Origin: Lunularia cruciata
Lineage: Eukaryota > Streptophyta > Marchantiopsida > Lunulariales > Lunulariaceae
Assembly: GCA_948567375.1 (NCBI GenBank)
Contig: OX419759.1
Location: 35,317,493-35,381,492 of the forward strand
Length of the DNA stretch: 64,000 nt
Direction: 5' to 3'
Positions 25,130 to 33,900 of the stretch are shown one piece after another. Numbering within the stretch: the stretch's first letter is position 1; each line of letters starts with the position of its first letter. A model generated the notes under the pieces. It searched no databases, was not told the DNA's origin, and was given only the letters and a program-made list of their open reading frames with translations. Position numbers and translations under genes: made by a program.

Positions 25130-27307
25130 CAGAGTTCTACCTCCCAATAGTGACATACACTGGTCCCTCGGCTTAATGTCACTATTGCGAGGAGGTCACT
25201 ATTAGGAGGAATTGTGCGCAACCTCTTTGACTATGTGCACATCCTATTTTCTCTACCTTGGGTAATAATAGATCCTTAAAAATCTGTACTCTTCGTTTTG
25301 CCAATGAATGCGTCTAATCTGAAGAAGCACACGCAAATGATTTAGAAAAAAAGATTGTTGTTCTGCAATTTTTGGAACAACCAGGCATTACACAGGAGAA
25401 AGTCGCTTTGAAGTTTGGTGTTGCTTACCCAACGATAACTAAGATTGCAAAGTAGAAGCAGATCATCTTAGATGCATCGTCATTACCAAATACTAACCTC
25501 GCCAAGAAAAAGTTAGCACTCACTCCTAGAGTGTCTATGCTGACTGAAATGGTGCATCAATGGCACATGCGAGTTGAAATCAACGCTCCAAACCTCAATG
25601 TTACCGGTGAAGTTTTGAAAAGCAAAGCATTGTTCTTTCGTGATAAGATTCTAGATGTTTACACTGAGGTTCTTACATCTACCAACATCATTGCATTAAA
25701 GCCATTCATTGCTTCAAATGGGTGGCTCAAGAAATATTTAATGCGAGTTGGTACATCAAGTAGAAGAAGGTGTGGTAAGCATAGTTCTGTATGTACAACA
25801 AAGATTGAAAGGCAGTTGCAGGTTATCCGAGAAATCTTAAAAGATGTCCCACTTGATAGCATCTTGAATGTGGACAAATCTGCTCTTCAGCATCACACGA
25901 CATTGTCATGGTCATATTACACTGCAAATAGTGATGGCCAAGGTGTCAAACGCTCAAAGGAACGCATAACAGTGACTCCAATTGTGAGTGCAATAGGAGA
26001 AAAGTTTACAGTTCAAATCATTGGTAAAAGTGCTCCACCTTGTGCCCTAAAGAATATGGCGGACATCGACCAGACGTATGGTGTTCAATATGATTTTCAA
26101 TCCAAGGCGTGGCAAGATACATCTTCCTATATGTGCCTTTTGCACAGAATCAACCGCATTGCAAAAAGTCGGTCATGCACAATTTACATTATACATGACA
26201 ATTGTTCGTCACATATCGCAGCAGCAAAGATTCTTGATCTTTGTGGCTCAACTGATTCTAATTTCAAATTCAAAAATCTTGTTCTCATTTTCTTTCCGTC
26301 CAATGCAACGAGCAATCGTCAACCACTCGACCAAGGCATAAGTTTTTTGTTTAAGGCCGCCTTTCGTCGCTGTCAACTCAATCATCTGCTTACTAAATAC
26401 GAGAGTTGGCGCTGCAGTGATCCATTACATGCTGCCAAGTTTCCAATTAGCAATCATACTCACATGAAAAACATGCTTTTTTGGGAGAAAACTGCTTATG
26501 AGTCAATCAACTCCAACCTTATTTGTCGTTGCTTTGTCAAAGCCAATTGTCTTCCAGCCATGTCCAATGTCACTTTGAATCAAGACATCGACCAAAGGAC
26601 TACAGCATCTTGCAAACCGGATGATGTTGTGAACCAACTGATGTCAGTTCTTGCTGACCTGCAAATGGATGATAGTTCATCCGTGTCATTGGGAGTTGAT
26701 GTCAACGATCCCAATCAAATTGTTGATGAGCTCTTGAAATTGGATGAAAACAATCCCACTGGTGATGACAGCATGGACGATGATGATATTGTTCTCAACA
26801 TTCTCATCAGCAACAATATAATACAGGTTCCTCAAGACGACGAGGTGGACGATGATGATGTCCGTCCGGTGGTTCATATTTTGCATGCAAATTCAGCAAT
26901 TATAGCTTTATTGGATTTTCTCCCGTGTGATTCAACAGTGTCGGGCGAGCTTCAGGATCAGGCGATAACTATCCTTAATTGCATCCGGCGCCCATTGCTT
27001 GTGAAATAGAGAACTGATAGAATCAAGGGTATGAGGCAGTCGACGGTTAAAGACTTTTTCGCTCCTTTGCGGATAGATTTAGATACCCATTAGAGGTTTT
27101 TTCCAAGTTCAGAACTGTTATTCAAGACCATTATAATGTCACTATTGAACTGTTATTCAAGATCATTATAATATCACTATTGAGTATTAGTGACGTACAT
27201 CACTATTGAATAAAATTCATGGTTGGAAAACAATGGTTCTGCAACTTTTTGTCACTTTTGAGAGGATGTTACTCATAAGAGGTGTCACTATCGGGAGGTA
27301 AACTCTG
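25130..27307 (+). mobile_element. pogo/Tigger-like DNA transposon
   Basis: Terminal inverted repeats of 25-26 bp bound the element. The left end begins CAGAGTTCTACCTCCCAATA, and the right end read inward is CAGAGTTTACCTCCCGATAG; both are followed by GTGACA. The CAG start and the ACCTC...TAGTGAC core match pogo/Tigger ends. The left end is preceded by TA, as expected for a TA target. The right flank is CAGTA, so the duplicated TA is not perfectly kept. The element encodes one damaged transposase frame and lies immediately inside the right arm of the larger inverted-repeat element, implying a nested insertion. Short GTGAC repeats near both ends (25180-25205 and 27130-27215) add subterminal repetition. 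Confidence 0.8.
25321..27093 (+). pseudogene. pogo/Tigger-like DDE transposase, damaged
   Basis: The main frame (25456-27006) carries a CENP-B type DNA-binding region and then a DDE_1 domain. Visible motifs are LNVDKSAL (first catalytic Asp, usually followed by Glu-Thr), GKSAPP, IHDNCSSH (second Asp, usually LDNxxxH) and RQPLDQGI (third Asp). The second and third Asp are 44 residues apart, longer than the family's usual low thirties. An acidic tail (MDDDD, VDDDDV) follows. Upstream, a psq-type helix-turn-helix (ITQEKVALKFGV) reads in the same frame but is cut off by a TAG at 25453. A probable frameshift near 25335 separates it from a start at ATG 25304. A second TAG at 27007 precedes 28 more codons ending at 27093. 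Not functional as read without suppression. Confidence 0.8.
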
Positions 27308-27317
27308 CAGTACCATC

Positions 27318-27490
27318 CGTGGAACCCCAAAGACCAGCATGGCCCGCGTTTCCCCAACCCAACTTCATAATCCTACATTTTGAATCAGCATCAAGACTCG
27401 GTAAATACCAAGGCTATTGTTGTAAATATCGAATTTTTTAGGATAGATTATAATTTGAATATTTGTGGATGGTCTTTTTTTAAATTCCCC
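27318..27490 (-). repeat. Right inverted arm of the 7.5 kb element
   Basis: Reverse-complement partner of 19988-20170. The GGCCATGCTGGTCTTTGGGG block is exact in both arms, while intervening parts have diverged. Confidence 0.75.
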
Positions 27491-28247
27491 TATTAAATGG
27501 ACCTATGCACTCTAGATATTTACCTTAGAATAACTCTTAATCCATGAACATACTAACAAGAAATTTACCAAACATAAAAATATATATAATCATGAGTCTT
27601 GTAGCTATAAATATAACATTTACAAACACTATATAAGATACAAAAAGATAACTGAAATTCATAGAGGAAATGGTTTGTAATTTTCTCAAGAAAACTATCC
27701 ATTAGCATGAATAAATAAATAAAAATAACAGGAGAATTATAGGGGAACAATAAATATTTATCTAAAGATCGTACTCAATTGTAGTTACAATAATCATAGA
27801 ACTAACTTTATTTCTATAATAGAATTCGGACTGCATATCAGTTTTTACTCATGTAAAAAACATGAGGATTGGTATATTTTACTTTTTGAATATGAAAATA
27901 AAACTTAATAAACATGTGGATTGGTATATTTTAATTTTTAAGTATGACAGTAAGAACATCATTTCTTTCATCGAGTTGGTATTTTCATCGTATACCAAGA
28001 TTCTACTGTTGTGGAATATAATCTATTATTTATGCAGTTTGGATTTGATTGAACGTGGAGTACATATTTACACGATCAAATTTTGGTTTATTTGACTTTG
28101 AGTCGTAATCACATGGGGAAGGCGACCACATAAAACACGAGAAGGATAGGTAAATCCCATCAAGTCCTATAACGGAGAGACAAACGAGGGAGAACCGGGC
28201 TAGTCCTAATAGTTATCGATATAAAAGATTTGCCGTACAATATCTAA
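27491..28247. other. AT-rich intergenic DNA
   Basis: Short Ile/Tyr/Lys-rich frames only. No gene or transposon recognised. A near-duplicate pair built on CATG(A/T)GGATTGGTATATTTTA lies near 27861-27935. Confidence 0.5.
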
Positions 28248-28320
28248 GATATCCGAGCTATAAGCCGTGAAGAATTTTTGATATCCGAGCTATATGGATA
28301 TCGAAGATATCCGAGCTATA
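28248..28320. repeat. Three copies of GATATCCGAGCTATA
   Basis: The exact 15-mer occurs at 28248, 28280 and 28306, about 400-480 bp upstream of the DDAH start codon. Spacing is 32 and 26 bp. It could be a cluster of binding sites or a short satellite remnant. Confidence 0.7.
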
Positions 28321-28726
28321 CAAATCGTAAAATATTTTTGTTATAGTTCCGTCGTAATCAGTCGTAAAATATTTCTGTTCGTAATCACATAGAGGTATGC
28401 TTTCTAGAACGCTAAACACCTCCAAGGTAAGAGTTAAAGTAGAAACGAAATTACACCGGCGCTTTGACACCGAACATATGTTCGAACCCAACTGAAAGGG
28501 TGGTGGGGTCCAGCCCAGACTCTCACAACTGTTGAATCCTTTGTTTCAGTAAGAAGATTAGGATAATCCCATGTAAGGGAAGGGGACCTCTTGTAAGGAA
28601 TATCTTTCCCGATTGCAGGGTGTTAACGCCGGAGGAAAAGAGATTCGGCGATTGCGGGAGGTAATCTTTCGAGGGAAACAAGTAACAGTAGCAATTTCAC
28701 GATTCGCAAGCGGTCGAGGAGAAAGT

Positions 28727-29659
28727 ATGGTCGTTGTAGTGCAATCCGCACTGAAGCTGCGAAGTATATTGCAGCAGCATGAAAAAGAGTTATCGAAGTC
28801 AGCAAGTCAGGCTATGAGGAAAAGATGGGCCCGGAAGAAGAGCACAACCGGTGGTGGCGAGGAAAGTTTCACGACAGCGGTGCCCAGAGCAGCAATTGTG
28901 CGCAAGGTCCCAGATAGCTTCGCCAATGCTTTGACAATGGAAAAAGCATCTGATGCGATCAATGTCGACCTCGCAAGACGGCAGCATGCTTCTTATGTTG
29001 CTGTGTTGAAGGAGCTGGTCGGTGAGGTGATAGAACTTCCTGCAGATAACGCTTACCCTGACTGCCCGTTTGTGGAAGATACAGCAGTGGTCATCGGATC
29101 GAAAGGCCTAGTCACCCGCCCTGGCGCGCCATCCAGGCAAGGAGAAGAAGTATTGGTCAAAGAAGCTCTTGAACGCCTGGGAGTTGAAACTTCTATAGCT
29201 CAGCGTCCAGCCAGAATCGATGGCGGAGATGTTCTCCTCGCTGGCGGAATGCTGTTCGTTGGTCAGAGTACGAGAACAAACGAGGGGGGATTGAAGGCAC
29301 TTGCGGACACTTTTCCTGGAGTTCGTGTTGTTCCAATTCGAGTTCCTAGTAGCTTGCACCTCAAGACAGTGCTGTCTAGCGTTGCACCGAATGTGCTTGC
29401 GGTGGACGAGAGTGATGAAGGGCGAGCGATGTTCGCAGCTATTCAACTCGAGGCTCCTTTTCTGAAATCCATACCGATTTCACCAGCCGGAGCGGCTAAT
29501 GTGGTACTTATTGGAGGATCCGTGATCTACCCAAGTGGTTACGGGAGGTCCTGTAAGTCTACATATCATCAATATTCAAGAAGAGTTATCCCAGTGAACG
29601 TTTCAGAATTTCATAAAGCTGACGGGGGACTTACCTGCCTTTCAATTTTGGTGCCATGA
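28727..29659 (+). CDS. N(G),N(G)-dimethylarginine dimethylaminohydrolase (DDAH)
   Basis: A 310-codon frame without introns. DDAH hydrolyses asymmetric dimethyl- or monomethylarginine to citrulline and an amine. The family signature is complete: FVEDTAVV around Glu117, SSLHLKTVL around His211 and ADGGLTCLSI around Cys304, the Glu-His-Cys catalytic set of the amidinotransferase/deiminase fold. PADNAYPDCPF, RIDGGDVLL and NVSEFHKADGG are further family blocks. The first 50 residues precede the usual DDAH start and are basic, so an organelle presequence is possible. The frame continues upstream to a TTGCAG at 28613-28618 that could be a splice acceptor, so an earlier coding exon cannot be excluded; ATG 28727 is the first in the frame. 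The catalytic residues are intact and an active enzyme is expected. An arginine deiminase-like activity is a less likely alternative. Confidence 0.88.
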   Translation: MVVVVQSALKLRSILQQHEKELSKSASQAMRKRWARKKSTTGGGEESFTTAVPRAAIVRKVPDSFANALTMEKASDAINVDLARRQHASYVAVLKELVGEVIELPADNAYPDCPFVEDTAVVIGSKGLVTRPGAPSRQGEEVLVKEALERLGVETSIAQRPARIDGGDVLLAGGMLFVGQSTRTNEGGLKALADTFPGVRVVPIRVPSSLHLKTVLSSVAPNVLAVDESDEGRAMFAAIQLEAPFLKSIPISPAGAANVVLIGGSVIYPSGYGRSCKSTYHQYSRRVIPVNVSEFHKADGGLTCLSILVP

Positions 29660-30932
29660 AACCATGACGATTTTATCTCCTAGCAGAAGTTAGGGTAGCA
29701 TCGAGCTGTTACTTGGCTTCCTGTGTCTTGTATGCTCGCTCTCCGCTGCTTGAGTTGAATCATCCTTGGACCCCCTAAATAATCTTGTCATTCTCTACCA
29801 TAAGATTGAGATGGGAGATATGAGTCGAGTCTTAGGAGGTCCAGCGTCTGGGACATCAGAAGATACTCGACGAAATTGAACTACAGTGAACCTGTGAGAT
29901 TGTTTAAGACTGATCCTAAGTTCGGACACTCGCATTCTCTGGTATCCAACAGAACCGTGTGGAAGCAGTGCTCAAAAGCTGTTGTAATTCGTATAGAAAC
30001 TATAATCAATTGCGAGATGAACGCTCTGAACGAACTAACAACATTTCTCTTCGCATTCAATAACAGGATACTCTAAAGAAAGGAAGTAGAGATGCATCCT
30101 AATTTATCTGCGAGTCATAATTGCTACACCTATGGCCTAGGAGTATTGAGAACTGTATTAGTGGTGCAAGGTAAGTTGCACAAGTTCCATATACAAACTC
30201 ACTCTGTTGAGCCTGTCCTCAGCCGAGAATTTGTTTTTCTCGGACCTTGGATTTGGAACTAGAGTAGTGTGAATCACACCTTACATCCTGCTAGGTCGTC
30301 AACATGCTCACTGAGAAAATGAACGCACCTTCCTGTGGCAGGAAAGTTAAGTTCATGGTAATGGTTTGTGAGCATATATCGACAGAATGTACAGTTCTGT
30401 ATTGATTTTCTGGCACCTGGATGCCTGTAGTGGGGAACCGCACCTACTCTTGCTAAACATATATATAATAACAGAATAGTATGATGCCCCTCACTGGGTC
30501 GAAGCAGATCAGCCTCTTCTTGAAATTCGACTGATGCAGTCCTGCATCTCGCATATGACAGATATTATTCCATTTCATTCTATGCCCAATCCTCATACTT
30601 CCAAAGAGAATGAGTGTCACCGCCTTACGGAATTAGAGTAGGAAGCATCACGAGCATTTCTTACTGGGTCGCCAAGGGGCTGAAAACGGTGTGAGGAGAA
30701 ATTTCAAAGAGATAATGAACTGCAGTAGAGCTCTTCAAGTCTAGAGAGGACAATGAGGCTGCTCGTCTGCTGACATAGGTTCTCCTTTACCATTCCCCAT
30801 GCTCTGGACCTTTGCAATTGAGGGTCTTACCACTGCGTGTGTGTGGTGAGGAAGCATACGGTTAGAGAGTGGGAAGCGATCTTGATTAATTAAGAGTTTA
30901 CAAGATAGCGTACTCTGATCATCACAGCATGG
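29660..30932. other. Intergenic between DDAH and KAP3 3' ends
   Basis: DDAH and KAP3 converge here. The interval contains 3' untranslated regions and unassigned DNA. No protein-like frame was recognised. Confidence 0.5.
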
Positions 30933-33900
30933 TCACATAGAAATACTTAGAAACAATTGTCGCAGATCGGAGCTCACCTCCGGGAGTGTAAAACGGTCCA
31001 CATTATACGAAGCAAATCTTAGCCATTTTAGTTTTGCACACCAGTGTCCATCAAACTCACTGATAGTGTTCACCAACACCTCTGCCAACCTGGCAACAAC
31101 TTTGTTCTGATCCTGTCCAAAAATGAGTTCTTGAAAGATAGGTATCAGCTCTCATATCACGTTACAAATTACCCAGTAAACTCAGACTCAGCATCATCAT
31201 TTGGTCGACATATAAAGGTATAGCACTTACCTATGTAGGTAAGAACATGCTTGGACATTCACAAGTAGACAAGGTGGAGTTACCTGTGAAAGCTCCAAGA
31301 CTGACACCACAGCCTGCAAGTGACACGGAAGATAGAGAGGATGTGAACAAAGGCGGACAACAAGAGCACGCAAATAACACATTCTCTGATCGTATTGCGG
31401 ATTAAGGCAAAAAGCACGAGTGTACCTTGTCACAAGCAAAAACCTCTTTGCATGTGGTTTCGTACAACAAGAACTGGCCTAGTGTCCACAATAACTGCAG
31501 TAGAATCACACGTTCAGGCTTCGTTTTCTCAAAATTAACGCAGTGCAAAGGACTGAATCAATTACCGTATCTCGCGACATGTAAGAGAAATTGCTTTGCT
31601 ATACCTGAAGGACAATCTCACTATCTCGTCTCTTTTGGACTAAATAAGTACACATTCTCCGGACCTGTAGAAATTAAGAACCATGAAATTACTTTAGGAC
31701 GTGCCTCCAGGGTAGTATGTGCAAAAATACGTTCCTTTTCGGTAGTGAAATCTTAAGCCTCCGATTGCAAACACTATTACCTTTCTGCAAAATAGTAAAG
31801 GGCATGGAGGTCCAGTAAGCATAATTTGCCTGCACAACTTGCGAGTAACTCACCAAACCTGAGTCTGATATCTTGGCTGAATTTCCCTCGAAACAGATTT
31901 CACCCACGAATATAATGATCTGATCGTACCCTAAAAGTTGGGCAAGTTAATCAGAAGCCATCAGAATCACTAGCACTGGATTTACAGTTTTTAGATGGCC
32001 TATTTGGTCTGCAGCAAAGGAATATCGGTACAAACACTGAAGTACCTCAAGCAAGACGTCCTCTTCCATCAAGCTGCCTTGGAACTGAGCTGAAAAGAAC
32101 TGGAGAAGGGTTGGTTCTTCCAGGAATTGATCAAATATATGACCGACAGATGTCATATGGTTGAAAATTTTCATAACCTCCATCTGCTCAGCATTAGCCA
32201 CAGTCAAGAACTCAAACGAAAACAAACCGCCTAGATAGTTGCAGACGCATGTGTTGCTTTGGACGCCTCGTGGCTTGTGAACCTCTCATGCTTTTGAGCT
32301 TGAAATGTAGTTACCAAGCCGAAATTATGGTGGCGAGAACCAGTAGAAATTCTATAATAACCAGAAAATACATGCTGTCTACAACCTGAAGAAAACTGCA
32401 GGAATCGGATCTCCTCATAACATCGAGAAGAGCTGGTAAGAAGCTGCAATCATCATGAAGTTTCAGAAACCTGAGAACCAGAAAGATGATACAAATAAAG
32501 GCAGTACTGGCATAAAAATGAGATGAACATCCCTCTGATTAGAGTAGCTTATCTGTCCTTCAGTTCAGTTCTGTCCGTGACCACCGGATTCTAGAGCTTC
32601 AGCTTTTCTTATGTTGTTATATGTTATTGAATCTTTTGTTTAAAGACGTGACGAAAAAGGTAAGGTCTTACTCAAATAAAGCTCCAAAGTTTGAAGAAGT
32701 TCCAGTGTTTGGGTACTGTAAGTATGCATTTGCTCTAGCACAGTATGAGTTCTTACCGAATAAGCTGAGGCTTCAATGTCTCAAACTGACTGATATTCTT
32801 TAGCATCTGCATAACCATGGGATCCAAACTACATAAATAGGGCCAGTTGATAGTTTCCTAACTTCCCTAGAGTGTGTACCGGTCGTTGGATTTCCTTCTG
32901 CGTGATATGTAAATTGAGGTTTAAACTTACCTTAAAAAGAAGGGGATCACTGAGTTTAACGGCACGGAAAACAATTTTTTCTAGTCCTTGCGATCTGCAA
33001 ATCATCTGAATCAGGTTCAAGTCATTCATTGGAGACCTCAACTCTTAAGAATGACAAATCTCAAGGGAAATGAAGTATATATACTTCGCTTCCAAATATC
33101 ACAAGGTTACTCGTCCCGAAACGGATGTTTAATCCCTCCAAGCAGTCAGGACTCAGGAAATAGATTGCTGTTTGCAGAAAGCGCCTTGATATCGATATGT
33201 AGGTTTCTAGAGTCTTCAAGTCTAGTGATCGAAATAAACTCACAGCTTTTTGCCAGGAAAAGCATGGAACTGAATCATAGCACCAAATATCTTGCTCTGA
33301 TTTATAGGATTATTTCTATGTCCTCAGAATATTTCGAAGAAATATAAGTACCTCACAAGTTTCCGGCAGAGTAGTTAGGTTTACCGCTAGAGCCATCAAT
33401 TGTCCGGTTATGGTTTGCACCGGTTCCATTGTCATGATCTGATTTGGACAATATCCACGGATTTTACTCAGTAATCTGCATGCCAAGTTGATGGTGTGTG
33501 GCTTGCAAGAATGATGAAAAAGGAATAAATTTTATGTATTACATGACAATACCTGAAGGATCATAGGAAAAATTTCTGTATCCAAGAAGTGTTTCCTTCC
33601 TTCGCTGTCTGTTGAAAGGTTGTATAGCAAACCAAAAACCTGGAATGAATACACTCTAACCAGAACAGATATTACTTGTAGACACCCGAAATTCGCTTGC
33701 TGGTTACATCCAACGTCACATGTGGATTCCATCTCTGCTGAAATTCAAGGGAGTGAAGATTTGCATTATCATTTCTTCACCGACAAGATAATGGGCAAGG
33801 AACGACAATATAATGCAGGTATGAATGCACTAGATTAAATATATGTCACTCAATACTCTGCTCTCTGTGATCTAAGATTGTCGTCCTCACCAGGTGCTCA

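Larger units (their letters stand above)
19988..27490. mobile_element. Large inverted-repeat-bounded element, MULE-like candidate
   Basis: The sequence from 19988 inwards (GGGGAATTGTCAAAAAATAC...) matches the reverse complement of the sequence ending at 27490 (read inward as GGGGAATTTAAAAAAAGACC...) for about 175 bp. The match includes the shared blocks TTACAACAATAG, GGTATTTACC and GGCCATGCTGGTCTTTGGGG. Long arms starting GGGG with an ATACCC-like word are typical of plant Mutator-like elements. The possible 9-bp flanks TATTATAAA and TATTAAATG match at only six positions. No MuDR transposase was recognised inside, so the element would be non-autonomous. A pogo-like transposon sits just inside the right arm. 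The arms are clear; the family is an inference. Confidence 0.6.

Noticed and set aside
25130-27307. Domesticated CENP-B/Jerky-type host gene
   Set aside because: Inverted terminal repeats, an in-frame TAG in the DNA-binding region and a probable frameshift favour a decaying transposon over a host gene.
28440-28500. Possible second tRNA around GTTCGAACCC
   Set aside because: The T-arm-like word is present, but no matching acceptor, anticodon or D stems can be formed around it.
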